Source: Actinostola sp. cb2023
Lineage: Eukaryota > Cnidaria > Anthozoa > Actiniaria > Actinostolidae
Direction of reading: 5' to 3'
NCBI GenBank assembly: GCA_033675265.1
Contig: JAUJYZ010001261.1
Location: forward strand, 47,501 to 111,500
DNA: 64,000 nucleotides
Shown one piece after another: positions 46,001 through 56,790 of the stretch. The position numbers and the translations under genes are program-made. Numbering within the stretch: the stretch's first letter is position 1; the number at the start of each line of letters is the position of its first letter. Under the pieces are notes generated by a model. It did no database searches. It worked only from the letters and a program-made list of their open reading frames with translations, and had not been told where the DNA came from.

Positions 46001-47025
46001 TCGAACTTCCCCAGTACTGGTAAAGGCTTGACTGCTTGGTAACTATATATCTTCTTTGAAGTAGGTGACAAGGGGATGTTCAACTTGTTGTAGGTATGTG
46101 AGTCAATGACATTTACACCAGCTCCAGAGTCAATAAGACACTTGACTGTCTTGTTTCCAATGGTGACTTCACTAACAGGATGTCCTTTGTCTTGGAGAGA
46201 GTGCAGTGTAACATGATAGGTGTATTCTTCATCAGTGGAATCATCAGACTGATCATCCGATTCTTTCTCCTTAGTTGCGTTGACTCTCTTGCTAGTTGAT
46301 TTACTTTTGCACACTTTGGCAAAATGACCCACCTTCTGACAGTTCCGGCAGGTCTCATGCAGAGCTGGACAGGGACGACCTTGGTGAGGGTAGTTTCCTC
46401 CGCATCTGTAGCACTGCTTTTGATCCGTCTTTGTCCTCACGTTTCGTGGTTTGACCATCTGTACTTCCGTTGCTTTGCACAGTTTTTCGTGTTCCTCGAT
46501 GCCTTTAGCTTGTCGTTCAGACATTTCAAAACCTCTGCCATAGTCGAGAAGAGCTTTGAGATTCATATCTTCTCGCAGGGCTCTACGTCGTAGCCGTGTT
46601 GACGAGCAGGATAGAATGATATGAGATTTAATTTCTTCTTCCTCATTAGTGAACTCGCAAGTTTGGGCCAGGCGTCGTAGTCGTGTGTAGTAGGAATCTA
46701 GCGATTCACCTGAATCTTGTGTAGCATTTCTGAACATGTAAACTTCGTAGGTTTTGTTTACTTTTGGTTGAAAATAAACATTTAGTGCAGCGACTGCAGC
46801 TTTGTAATCCTTATCTTCTCCTTGATCTGGTAGCGTTTCAAAGATGTCGCTGACCTCTTCGCCTGCTGAGTATAATAATAGTGCTCGCTTTCGTGTAGGA
46901 TCTTTGATATCATGTGCAGCGAGATACATCTCAAAGCGTTTAAACCATTTCTTCCAGCGAGGACCAATGGAAGTATTATCCTCGTGAACAGCAAATGTAG
47001 GGAATGGCGGTAAGACATTCGCCAT
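43093..47025 (-). CDS. Gag-pol polyprotein of Ty3-type retrotransposon
   Basis: One 1,310-codon frame with no stop or frameshift; gag and pol are fused. Gag-like region at residues 1-200, two zinc knuckles (CYRCGG...C near 205-219; CRNCQKVGHFAKVC at 226-239), aspartic protease (CLIDSGAGVNV, 296-306), reverse transcriptase (SKIDLNQGYHQLEL, 511-524; NISDDIIVFG, 573-582, with SDD in place of the usual xDD context), RNase H (IVDASPVGLGAIL near 721; TDHKPLE near 789), and integrase with HHCC finger (942-978) and D-D-E at about 1008, 1063 and 1097. Domain order gag-PR-RT-RH-IN is that of Ty3 elements; the reading resembles the K02A2.6-type polyproteins common in invertebrates. The ATG at 47,025 lies about 130 bp inside the 5' LTR. 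Appears capable of encoding all enzymes; activity is not shown. Confidence 0.95.
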   Translation of the reverse strand: MANVLPPFPTFAVHEDNTSIGPRWKKWFKRFEMYLAAHDIKDPTRKRALLLYSAGEEVSDIFETLPDQGEDKDYKAAVAALNVYFQPKVNKTYEVYMFRNATQDSGESLDSYYTRLRRLAQTCEFTNEEEEIKSHIILSCSSTRLRRRALREDMNLKALLDYGRGFEMSERQAKGIEEHEKLCKATEVQMVKPRNVRTKTDQKQCYRCGGNYPHQGRPCPALHETCRNCQKVGHFAKVCKSKSTSKRVNATKEKESDDQSDDSTDEEYTYHVTLHSLQDKGHPVSEVTIGNKTVKCLIDSGAGVNVIDSHTYNKLNIPLSPTSKKIYSYQAVKPLPVLGKFEANVISAVTNTSNIAQFYVVDGADGNLLGYKTATDLRLLHIVNTLSTPKGTSIMDEYSDCFKGLGKMKDKTAKLHIDSSVKPLAQRHRRVPFHMRDQVEAELKNLQDLDIIERAEGPTPWVSPIVIVPKKVGIRICVDMRAANEAIERERHPVPTVEDLIVDLNGSTVFSKIDLNQGYHQLELDADSRNITTFATHLGLFRYKRLSFGINSASEIFQKAIEEAVQGIQGARNISDDIIVFGKQQDDHDNALRAVLQRMRDNNLTANPDKCLFNQSSIDFFGHHFSAEGISADDKKISSLINSSPPKNANEARSFLGFAQYLARFIKDFASISAPIRQLTHKDAKWVWGPDQQHAFASLKASMAAPEVMKYFDPLLKTELIVDASPVGLGAILAQVTHDQGRNVVAYASRSLTDCESRYSQTEREALAVVWGTEHFHLYLHGSSFQAITDHKPLETIFNKSTCKATARLERLQLRLQPYKITVVYRPGADNPADYMSRHPDPKHSTSPNHLSRVDSYVNFVTANAVPNAVTLQEIQDATAKDHTLQNLAKVIATQRWYEAGRDVCEYQQVKQELTVANGVILRGTRIIVPETLRQRMIMLAHSGHQGIVKTKRLLRDSVWFPGIDGMVEEMIKQCLPCQAANHNSSPACEPLKMSPLPQGPWQELSIDFCGPFPNGDYLLVVVDDFSRFPEVEILRSTSAKAVIPHLDSIFARQGIPDVVRTDNGPPFNSENFQMFATHLGFNHRKITPIWPRANGEAERLMRTLEKAIRTAVIEHKSWRQELFTFLRQYRATPHSTTGKSPSELLNGRKLKSTMPRLQQDQASPEVRQNDAKRKEQMKEYADRHNHARASDLKVGDKVLVKQPKKNKLSTPFKPEPLEVKEKKGSMITAPNAEYTVTRNTSFFKKIPSSTQVPLTLSDEEEELHPNNETDETSSQAQSNADPQDPGTPPPLRRSSRNRRAPEYLNDYST

Positions 47026-47152
47026 CTTGTTGAGTAGCGTGGCACGTGGCGTAGAAGAAAATGCCGTTAATCTTGACTGTTATTCTTTGAATGTGGCTGT
47101 AAATTGTCTCGAAGACGTAGTTGTATCTTGTTCGTTGATCCTCGTCGCCAGT

Positions 47153-47295
47153 TGTAGAAACTACCACAAATGAATGTGTATTTTATGGACTTTTAATACT
47201 CTCTTTGCTCGACTCCATTCAGTCCGTCCCTCGTACAGCCTAGTGCGCATGTCTGTCACGCGCTCTTCTAGTTAATGTAACGCTACGACATTACA
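47153..47295 (-). repeat. 5' LTR
   Basis: 143 bp, with the tRNA-Ser-type primer-binding site directly downstream on the minus strand (47,139-47,152). It should hold the promoter of the element; no TATA box stands out. Confidence 0.95.
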
Positions 47296-47360
47296 ATTAC
47301 CAAGCGACAAATTACCTTATAACTTACAAAGAACCTGTTGACATTAATCCAGTTAAACAA

Positions 47361-47740
47361 TTATTCTCCATGGAACTTCCAACAGGCGAAGAGGTGATCA
47401 ATGACACATCTGAGAAAGAAAGAGAGACAAACTTTAGCTATAGTTAGTAGATTGAATGGAAAGGGAAGTGACTTCTTTCTTTCTTTCATTATTGCAAGAA
47501 CATTTTTTATTAAAATTGAAGATATCCAGCTTTGTGCTTTCAGCCTCAGGCAACCTAATGGATGATTCTCCATCGCAATCGCGGCAGCGCCAGCTAATGG
47601 ACGTCTCTTCTCTAATCGCATTTCAATATTCAGCCTGGGAAACTCCAGTGTTGCATGTATGGTGTTGCCATCCAATACATAGGAGGCCTTGTTGACATCA
47701 GGTATCGGACATGTTGAGATGGTTTCATTGAGTATATATC
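47361..47740 (-). other. Unrecognised exon-like open frame
   Basis: The minus-strand frame reads NKASYVLDGNTIHATLEFPR and NIEMRLEKRRPLAGA, with compositional character of real protein up to about 47,520. An overlapping frame after a one-base shift gives ISWRCRDCDGESSIRLPEAE, a possible zinc-ribbon-like continuation, which hints at a broken transposon gene. It lies just upstream (minus sense) of the retrotransposon. No family recognised. Confidence 0.3.
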
Positions 47741-48640
47741 GCTTTAATTTGAAGTATTAAATCGCTTGACGCTATGGTTAAGAATGAAATGGTTTCATTC
47801 TAAGCCAGCATTTATAGGACTTGGATGGATCAAAAATACCTTGAAAATCTCTGTCATTGGTCAGTTATATTTCAATGAACATGTGCTCAGTTAAGCAAGT
47901 ACAAAAGGATCACAAGTTAAAATTTATCTCACTTCAAACCATTGTATTGTAGAATAATGGATCTTGATCGTTTGCCGTGGTGTCTTTTAGCGAAACATCC
48001 CAGCGTTTTATAAAATATTTCATGTTCACCATGAACCATTGTATTGTAGAATAATGGATCTTGATCATTTGGCGTTGCGTCTGTTAGCGAAACATCCCGA
48101 AACATGATATTCTCCTCTCGAACAGGTCTAAACCGGCTAAAGTGGTTTATTCACCCAACCCTGATCATTCACTGATTATTCATAGAGTTCGTAGAAAGTT
48201 TCTTCTTAAGTTAGGGTTTCACTAAAGCTCTGATTAGTCGGGCTTCCTGTGGAAAACCCGACTCTAAAAATGCAGAGCGGTCTGCATATTCTTTGACCAC
48301 AAATCGCAAACTGGGTTCTACAACGCATGTGCCCTGTGCCGGCCGCAAGGAGAATAGGCCCTTTGCAGCTAGATAGAGGTCACGTGCTTGGATACCGCAT
48401 AGTTACGCCATGCTGGAGAGCAAGCTCTCCAGTAAACAAAAGCCAATTTGAGGTCAAGCACGTGCGGTTTTACACAAAAGATTTCTTCGTTTTAAAGCTC
48501 TAATTCCGTTCATCTCTAAAAGACTTGCATGTAGACTATATTTCGCTTCAAGTTGTAGTTAGTTTTCTGTCAAAAAAGCAAGTTTTTAGAGAAGATTTGG
48601 CCATCGTTGATGCAAGGTTTTGACGCTTCGACACGAACAA
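47741..48640. other. Stretch without a recognised gene
   Basis: Contains a direct repeat of CATTGTATTGTAGAATAATG plus GATCTTGATC at 47,940 and 48,037. Higher GC from 48,230, leading to the ATG at 48,641, could be the 5' end of the THAP gene, but no promoter motif is clear. Confidence 0.4.
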
Positions 48641-50470
48641 CATGGCGACACCGCAAGGTATGTACTTCAAACAACGGCTTGTAAAACGGCTTGTTGCCCG
48701 TTTATCTAATCTAACGAAACTGTTTTAATTCCTATAATGATGTTCAAACTCGTGATGCTCCTAAACCAGGAATAAAATGATACAAATGCTTTTTATAACA
48801 TCGAAAACTTTGACTAAACTTCGTCATAATTTATCAACTCTGTAGGGGATACTAATGATCAAGAGAGCGAACAAGAGCCTTTGCCTCACCAAGAAAGAAG
48901 TCTTGTTTCCACTGCTGTGTCCCCCAGTGTAATGGGGATTCTAGATATCATAATGAACTAAAGTTCCATCGACTGCCGGGTGGAGAGGCTGGTAAAGAAA
49001 CAAGAAAACGCTGGCTTGTCAAAATACGAAGAGACGAAGGTCCCGATTTCAAGGTATGTATTACATACGAAACATGTGTATGTTGAATATATCAGTAATT
49101 TTAAAAACAGATCGATGGATTGTGCATGTCTCAGGCGACTCAAGCTTAATGTTTTTACCAGAAAAAATAGTTTGGTTTTATTAGCTGGACATTGTTAAGT
49201 AAAATTAATGTTTATGTTTAGATTTTGTACATGTAGATAACTAGCAGCACCAGGATATGTTCAAGACACTTCATTGACGAGGACTATCAGCCAGCTGATA
49301 ATGCAGGACGATTTCTACTCAAAACCATTCTACTCCATTTCAACCAAGTTTGACTGGTCATCAAAACCAAAAACAAGGAGAAAGATCATTCGGCACATTG
49401 ATAGGTACAGATACATGTAACTTAATTTCATTTGATGTTCAATAACATATAAGATGAGATCAATAAGACAAGTAAGCTTTTACATTTGTATATTGTATAG
49501 AGTGCACACCATGCATCCGTGAAACAGTCCTAACTAATTGGTACTAAATAGCAATGAACAATATAAAATTATAAACAGCACTTGAATTGTTTCATAGATA
49601 TATGACGTGCACTTAGGGTTATGTGGCGCATGCTGTTTTCCCATTCTATTTGATATTGATTAATTTATTTGCAAGCAAACCCTAATAATAAACATTTTGT
49701 GAATACTCTAGGGAAACCCAAACTGATGAAAGTGAGAGTGATGAAGGAGAGGAAAGTGAGGCAATGGAGCCAATTATTAATATGCAGTCGATGCAAGAGG
49801 AGCTGGAAGCTGTTCGTGCTGAGCTGTTAGCTACAAAACATGAACTGACAAAAAGTAGGGATGAAACAGCAGCTGCCTTGGAAGGAGTTGGAGCAATAAA
49901 GGCTAAAGCCAGTATTGACATGGACAATTTACGAAGAAATGCAGCAGAGCAGCTAGCTTTACACAAATTTGGGCTAGAAAGATTTATGACAGATAATGAC
50001 TCAATCAAATGTTATACTGGATTCCCATCATATGAGCATGTTAAGCTGTTTTATGAATTCTTAAGACCAACAGCACAAACAATGACATACTGCTATGCAT
50101 CTGGAGAAAGGGAAAGTCGTCCAGGAGCAAGAACTATGCAACTCATTGATGAAGTGTTTATGTTTCTTGTTCGCCTCAAGCTAGGCCTTCATAAGCAAGA
50201 TCTAGCATGTTAGCATGTCATCGGTGAGCAGAAAACTGATAACTTGGACCAATTGCCAGTATTTTCTCTTGGGAAGTCAGACGATCTGGCCATCAAGTGA
50301 TGATGTCAAACAGTATATGCCTGAAGGATTCCGTAAACTTTACCCAACCACAAGAGTCATCCTGGACTGCACATAAATTTTTGTGCAGACTCCAACCTCA
50401 CTTTTGCTTCAATTTCAATTGTATTCTTCATATAAGATTCTCAAACTCATTAATAATTCATGAGCTCAAT
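48641..50470 (+). pseudogene. THAP plus DDE transposase gene (PIF/ISL2EU-like), broken
   Basis: ATG GCG ACA CCG CAA G, then a GTATGT donor; next exon after 48,843 is acidic. A frameshift near 48,897 leads to a THAP finger: FHCCVPQCNGDSRYHNELKF, HRLPGGEAG, RWLVKIRRDEGPDFK, donor GTATGT; next exon TSSTRICSRHFIDEDYQPA. Another shift near 49,325 gives FDWSSKPKTRRKIIRHI. After an intron, 49,711-50,213 encodes an acidic and coiled-coil region, then YTGFPSYEHVKLFYEFLRP and EVFMFLVRLKLGLHKQDLA, the helix-turn-helix found before DDE_Tnp_4 domains. The frame continues SRKLITWTNC to VILDCT then TAA where a Glu is usual, and fades by 50,470. THAP plus DDE_4 is typical of ISL2EU or PIF-like transposases. 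The second and third catalytic residues are absent. Confidence 0.72.
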
Positions 50471-50711
50471 AACCAATGAGCTCTTACGATTCGGGTCAGG
50501 TGGATGTATCTTGATACCGGAGGAAGAACTGATCAAGACACTGATCAAAACACTGATCAAGACACAGTTGAACAATGGAATTTTAATAACAAATTCACTC
50601 TTAATTAATGTTACATCCGAGTAATCCTAACGAAATATGTAACAACTAATTAAATCTAAGTAAACAAAATATAAGCGCTATAGTGCTTATGAACTATTGC
50701 AAATCAAATAC

Positions 50712-52110
50712 TTATTCGTTAGGTGCAGCTAAATAGAATGAGCAATTTGAAAACTCCCCGCCTTCAATAACTATGTTAGAATTTGAAGCCGTACTTGTTG
50801 AACTACTGCTACGTGCTATTTCTTCATCTTTCTTTGTCGCGTAATTAGTAGTTCGACCTAATTGTCCTGAAATCTTAGCGACATTTTCTTCGCTAGGTTT
50901 TTCGTAGTTGAAAAGGGAATTTGAACGATGGCCTGTCCTTTGACGGATGAGCTTCTCTTCAACCCCAGCATTGAAAAGACTCGAAGCACATGTAACACGT
51001 AAACAATACGCCGTCTTACGTTTCATGCCTACTGTCTTACACATGTCCGGCAAAATTTTGTTTTAAGAATTTATACCGACGGGACTTTTTTCATAGGCAA
51101 ACCTTTTAGCTGATGGTCGGAAATAAAACGCCGTAAATTGCTTACCAATTGTTTCTACCAGACCAATATACAAACGATATATATCTAATAAACATCGATC
51201 ATGTTTTGCTCCTCTTTCATGACACACATGCTTCACTACTCTAGGTACGTATTTTAGATCACGGAGACCACCATGGAAGGTTTTAGATGCATTTTCCGTG
51301 AATGCTAAAAAATTAGAACCAATCTCAAAATTGTTAACAACGATATTCCTGTGCTTGCCACCACGTAAGCCGAAAAGCTTCCCATTATAAAAATACACAG
51401 TATTAAGTAAAGACTTAGCGGTACAAGTTCCTAATAATCCTTGCTTCCAAAACATTTCCTCCTCTTCCTCGCTTACAAATTCTTTCTCATCCTTCTTGAA
51501 CTTGATATGAAGCCCATCCCTTGTGCCGCATTTCATTTCAGCGTTGAGGGCATGACGAAATAGGCAAAATCTACAAATACCAAGAGCGTTTGTTAATTTA
51601 AACCAAAAATAAATACTGCACTGAAGCTAAGTACAGACAGAATGAACAAAATAACGAAAGAAGTGAGTAAATAGTTCACATACCGTTTATCCGAGATATC
51701 AAGTGGATTCAACGCCTCCGAGCCATTTATATCTGCAAGATGTCGCTTGAGGGAAGCTATTATTCCGTATACTGTTTTGGGCGGATATCTTTCTCCAGAC
51801 TCTTTCGCACTTCCATCACAAATTTACTTAGCCAGTAATTCAGTGTCACATCATCCATGTCTTCGATTTCTACATCCAAAGATTTCACCTTATTCCATTG
51901 ATATTCTTTGAAAAGACCCCCACAGTCTAATTGTGGCATCTTTACCTCTCTTGTTCTTTGCCATTCTGTGAATATTTTTTGAGCCCAACGATTTTTATAC
52001 TTTGTCGAAGCTGGCGTAGCGGAATCTACGAGAAAACCTTCCTCTGTAGTGCTTTTTGGCCGACGAAAACGGGAAGCTACTTCCTGCTGCTCCATCTCAC
52101 ACTTATGCAA
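50712..52110 (-). pseudogene. Crypton-type tyrosine recombinase gene, nearly complete but broken
   Basis: Exon 1 (51,684-52,110) starts ATG at 52,110 and carries TKYKNRWAQKIFTEWQRTRE, a core-binding-like helical region. A one-base shift near 51,795 switches to YPPKTVYGIIASLKRHL. It ends CG|GTATG and joins phase-correct to exon 2 (50,712-51,570), FCLFRHALNAEMK. Exon 2 has GKLFGLRGGKHRN (Arg box), a stop TAA at 51,063-51,065 inside SPVGINS, then YCLRVTCASSLFNAGVEEKL, RQRTGHRSN and NYEKPSEE. This gives the R...R-x-T...H-x-x-R...Y order expected for tyrosine recombinases, as in Cryptons and the domesticated ZMYM/QRICH (DUF3504) proteins. It would cut and join DNA through the Tyr. Confidence 0.78.
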
Positions 52111-53240
52111 ATTAAGTCCCGAGAAATCATAGTATATTCTGCATACCTCCCAGAGGATTTAAAAATAAAAAAAACTCACGGGAATCTCTGATTACTGCTA
52201 TTCCGTTTTGTCCTTATCAAAACGTTTGTTCCACCATTAACATGGATCTCTACTTGCAGTGTTACGAAATACAATACAATACAATAGTTTATTAACAATT
52301 AAGTGTCATTGTCTGAGAAAACCGGGCAGAGTTGAAAGATGGGGGTCGGCCGATTCCTTTCAAATTGCTATCATTTATTACCTATCGGAATAGATTAAGA
52401 ATGGTCGTATTTAAAGTTTGGTTCAGGCTTTTGCTCGAAAGTTGACCACCCCCCCTTGTTTTGCATCAAAATCGCCCTGAAAGACGCTAAAATTTAGGGT
52501 CACTTTGGCGCTCTGTAAAACTCATATTACATGATTTTCTATGATACATTTAGTTTGGTTGTAATATTTAGCCTATGTAGAGCTGGGTTACATGCAATAA
52601 TGGCAAATTTTCGAAAAAAATCTTATTTTCACTTCGAGTTAAAAGTCAGTTGTCGACGGCCTTCGGCAGTCGACTAAATTTAAGCCATTTTATGGAGGTC
52701 CGTTCTTAAAAGTGCGGCAGTTTATTTTCTTAATTTAGCCATTTTTAACAAGTTTATTCCTTCCTTTCTTGATTTCCAAAAACTCTTACTCGGATATTTT
52801 CAACGACTTCGCGTGAGCAGCCTCCGACTCTTCAAGGTAGTCGGCTCTTTTCCCGTCAAATTTTGTTTGTTTATCATCAATAAGTCGGACTTGGTTCTTC
52901 GTATACTGTCTTTTTAACCGCAAGCCGCCACTCTTTAGTGTTTTAAAAGACCTTAAAATCTTACAAGAACATGATAAAAGGTAAATAGCTTCGTTTCACA
53001 CATACTAATTAAGTCAATAAACACTCAGTCGGTCAATATCATCAGATTGTGTGACAGAAGTGTTTGATCGCGATTTTGCCGGGAAAACAAGGGTTTCAAG
53101 CTCTCTCTATGTACAACATATTACAATCCAATCAAAAGAAATATATGTATTAATGCCTAGATGGATTTATTCTGTAAATATACGATTATTAAACATTTGA
53201 GAGTTCGTCCGCAAATCATCATTTAGAATCTGTATGTCAA

Positions 53241-54050
53241 CAGCAACACGTACTGAATGAATACTAATTACTTCATTGAACATCATGCAATGACTTTAAT
53301 TTGCAACAATATCGATATTTCTTACAACATTGCCGTGAAATAATCTGCTTCATTATCATTAAAATGGAATCAAAATTTTGTATTTGATTTATCGCAGAGT
53401 AATTCAGGACAATTAATAGTTATTAGTGTTTTAATTTCAATATTACACAGTCGTACAAATGAACCTTACTGAGTGGTTGCCTGAAATAAATAATGGTTAC
53501 TTTTGAATTGTGTTGTGCTATCAGTATTACAATTGTCTCGTGTGTATGAGAAACTCATGTGTTTCACTATGGATATATCGATCATTTGTTCGTTTTCATC
53601 TGAAAGTTCACGGTGCAGTTCTGTTAGTAGGGTCTGGGCTATACGGGGGCGTGCCGCTGGACAGGGTTTCGTTTTTGACTGGGTCAGTATAATGTTATGT
53701 GAGTCTGTCCTAAACAGGGTATGGTAATGCACGACTGTCGTCGGTGATGAATTTTTGTGTACTGTATCAGTAGACCTGCCAGACAGAAGACAGTATTTTG
53801 TCCTTTGTCCTAAATAGGGTCATAAAATAGAGGGTGTTGTCCTAGACAGGGTGGATATTTTAGTATATATATTTTGTCCTAAACAAGACCAGGGTTTCAA
53901 ACCCTAAGCGGCACCCCTATACCCAAACATGGGTCAAGTGAGTTTTTTTATATACTAGTCATTAGCTTAGTTTTCTAAGAAAAAACAAATGGGTACTTTT
54001 AGGCCAGTTTCGCGTGAGTTAGACATAACGATAATAGTTTTCACGGTTTT
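53241..54050. other. Stretch without a recognised gene
   Basis: Contains several TCCTAAA(C/T)AGGGT units (53,708-53,890; for example GTCCTAAACAGGG, GTCCTAAATAGGG, GTCCTAGACAGGG) with irregular spacing. No coding signature. Confidence 0.45.
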
Positions 54051-54159
54051 CACGTGAAAACTCCTCCTCCCTCCTCCCTCCCCCCTCCCCCCTTCCCCCT
54101 CCTGCTTCCCCTTCCTCCTTCCCCCGTTCCCCCTCCTCCTTTCCCCAACCCCCCTTTAG

Positions 54160-54450
54160 GGAGCAATGGTGGCCGAATGGTGAGAGCATTCGCCTCTCAT
54201 GAAACGCTGTGGTGCCTGGTTCAATTCACGAATCGGGCACTTCATATGAGTTGAGTTTGTCAGTTCGTTCTCTCCCTTGTTTCTAGGGTTTTTCTTCTGG
54301 TACTCCGGTTTTCCTCCCTCATTAAAAACGAACTAGTGAGATGAGCGTTGGGTGTACATAATAGAGAATGTAGTAAGAAATGAGTGTTGAGAGTCGTGTC
54401 CCAAATTAGCAGTAATGCTAGATCGATTGACACGTTGAATTAAAAAAAGT
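54160..54450 (+). mobile_element. tRNA-derived SINE
   Basis: A-box TGGCCGAATGG and B-box GGTTCAATTCA mark a tRNA-like head at 54,168-54,240. The body includes TGGTACTCCGGTTTTCCTCC. The element is flanked by CCCTCC-rich sequence on both sides (54,060-54,160; 54,470-54,540). Transcription by RNA polymerase III is inferred from the boxes. Confidence 0.65.
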
Positions 54451-54644
54451 AATCAGTTTATTCCAAACACCCTCCTCCCCCTTCCCCGCCCACCGTTCCT
54501 CGTTCCCCTCCCCCTCCCCCTCCCCTTTCCTCCCCCAACGCACGCTCCAATGAGCGCCAGAGATACCACAGGGCCCCCTAATTAATCAATAATTTCACAA
54601 AAATGCTGATAAAAGAGTAAAAGTAATTATATCGCTTTTTGTTT

Positions 54645-54680
54645 TTCTTTGTCACGCGCGCGCGCGCGTGATAAAGAAAA
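54645..54680. repeat. Palindrome around a CG dinucleotide run
   Basis: TTTTTCTTTGTCACGCGCGCG mirrors CGCGCGTGATAAAGAAAAA, with (CG)n at the centre. Confidence 0.7.
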
Positions 54681-54849
54681 ACAAAAAACAAAATAATATA
54701 ATATAATTTGTAATTTTAGCTGGAAACGTTCATTATGCCGAGTTTTAATCCAACAAAGCTTTTTCTCTATAATTACTTTTATTCTTTTACTAGCATTTTT
54801 GTGAAATTATTGATGATTAGGGGGCCCTGTGGAGATACCCTTCTTTTCC

Positions 54850-56790
54850 TGCGGGTAACTGCGGCTTGCATAACCAGTTGTGACGTAAGCGTTTCTGAAA
54901 AGATCCGTTTTTGCACCAAATATAGATCCAGGCGCAGATCCAGACCAGTTTACGCCGTTTTCCGGAGAACGGTAATTTTTTTCAAAGTAAGAGTAATATA
55001 TATATATAGCTCTCTTGAATGTTTAATTTATTCAAAAAAAGGTACAAAAACTGCCGGTTCGGGAAACGGTCACATCTTTTCCTGGATCTGAGACCTGCAT
55101 GCGGCGTTTTCAAACGTCTCCACTTTTGAAAGCGTTTTCGAAAACCTCCGTTTTCATCTATGTTTTCATTTGATTGTTTGTCAGTGGACGATCGCTAAAA
55201 ACGGATAAAAAAGTATGCGTTTTCAAACGAAAACGGATTAGTGTGGACGGGGCCGGCTCAGTGCGTGGACTGACCCAATATGAGACTGTACATCGACTGG
55301 ACAGTAGAGAGATTGGCTGGTGAGAGTTCACTATTATAGTCCAGTTATGTCTGTAACTGAACACACTAGTTTGTTGATTTGTTGTATCAAATCATTTTTA
55401 ACTCACTGGATTACAAGATATTACAATACTATTGTATCAGCAATCCAATGCTACTTTAACGGTGAATACAGCCAAATTTAAATTAGTGATGCTTGACCAT
55501 GTTCAATGAAGTAATTGCTGCGAGCGTAGCGAGCAGCGAAACTAATCTTGACGGAGTTCCTGTGTCATGTGTGGTCGTGTGGGATCTGGGCACTTATGTG
55601 GATGCAACGAGAATCTCGACTGCATTTCACGGAGTGGGTTTGTGGAGATGATTTTTGTGAGCCACGGTACTTTTGATCAGCGCACACTCACGTTCAATAC
55701 TCATCAACGTTCAATACTCGTCAACGTTGGAGTATCGCTTATTTTTCGCTGATTCAAGCCAGGAAAGTGTTCGTTTTCTACAAATCTATTATGTCAAATG
55801 CAACTTTATTCATTGTTGGAAGCATTCGTCAGGGTCATGAACAATTTAGTGACATTTCAAGGGGAAGACAATGTTGTTTTATGAGTTTTCAGCGCTGTTG
55901 ACTGTTGTGTGTCAGTCGCGTCGAGTTCCACAATGGAGTACTTCTACAGCCTTCTTTCAGATGCTTTTGAAAGACACAGTATCCCAGATACAGAGACGCT
56001 GTCGCTGACCTATCTACTTGATCGAGTTTGTTGGTCTTCGTCAAACCAATCCGGCCCATGCCATTGGCATGGAGGCAACTACTGAATCAAATTATACGAT
56101 CCATTCTGGTGTACTTTTATCTTCTACAAGTGTGCTATGAGGCTTCGACATCTTTTCTGATATCTGGCCAGTAACATTGTATATAATATACACCAAACAC
56201 AATTCTCTATTTCATTGAATCCATATTTGTATTAATTACTGCACATCAGTAGAGTACAAACTATTAAAAGCATGCAACATATGAGTAAATAGTGCAAAGT
56301 ATTGCATGCTTTTATAGTGCTTGTACATGTCTATAGCTGTCTGTCTATGACCAGATTATTATAGTGTTAGCATTTGTATTAAGCAACACCATACACCATT
56401 TTAATGGTGTATATAGAAACTCGGGTGGGAATGAGAATTAATAGAGACATGGAAGGGGACAATGTGACCGGGACAGGAATGAGAATCAATGGAGATGTGG
56501 GATGGGAACAATGGGGACAAGGGTGGAAATGCATAGAATCAGTAGAGCTATGGGAGGTGTTAGGGATTTTAGTGGGTATAGATAGGTGTCTCGAATTAGT
56601 TTCTTGTAAGTTAGAACACATGACACAGTAATAAAGTTATTATTATTATTATACTGCATTTTATTATTTTATTTTACCACATATGTGCCTTGCTGACAAG
56701 GGACAGCCACATGTATGCATTGAAAGCTACAGTGCACAACTCGCAGCACTACACTTTCTATTAGAAACGACTAGTTATAGTATTCATTTA
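54850..56790. other. Stretch without a recognised gene
   Basis: 54,880-55,255 holds CGTTTTCAAACG/AAAACGGAT-type repeats ending GTGTGGACGGGG, which look like a hAT-type MITE. A 22-bp palindrome ATACACCATT-TT-AATGGTGTAT is at 56,390-56,411 and ATT repeats are at 56,636-56,652. Open frames at 54,735, 55,567 and 56,379-56,631 show no family signature. Confidence 0.45.

Larger units (their letters stand above)
42845..47295 (-). mobile_element. Full-length Ty3-type LTR retrotransposon
   Basis: 4,451 bp. Two 143-bp LTRs (42,845-42,987 and 47,153-47,295) begin TG and end CA in both readings and are identical by eye. Target-site duplication ATTAC lies at 42,840-42,844 and 47,296-47,300. On the minus strand, a primer-binding site TGGCGACGAGGAT follows the 5' LTR; it is complementary to the 3' end of tRNA-Ser(GCT) including CCA. 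A polypurine tract AGAGGAAGGAAGAGA abuts the 3' LTR (42,988-43,002). One uninterrupted gag-pol lies between. All expected parts are present, so this insertion is recent. Confidence 0.96.

Noticed and set aside
43223..46593. Plus-strand open frames across the retrotransposon
   Set aside because: Antisense shadows of the gag-pol frame.
54735..55091. 118-codon plus-strand open frame
   Set aside because: Overlaps AAAACGG-type repeats of a MITE; low-complexity and without family signature.
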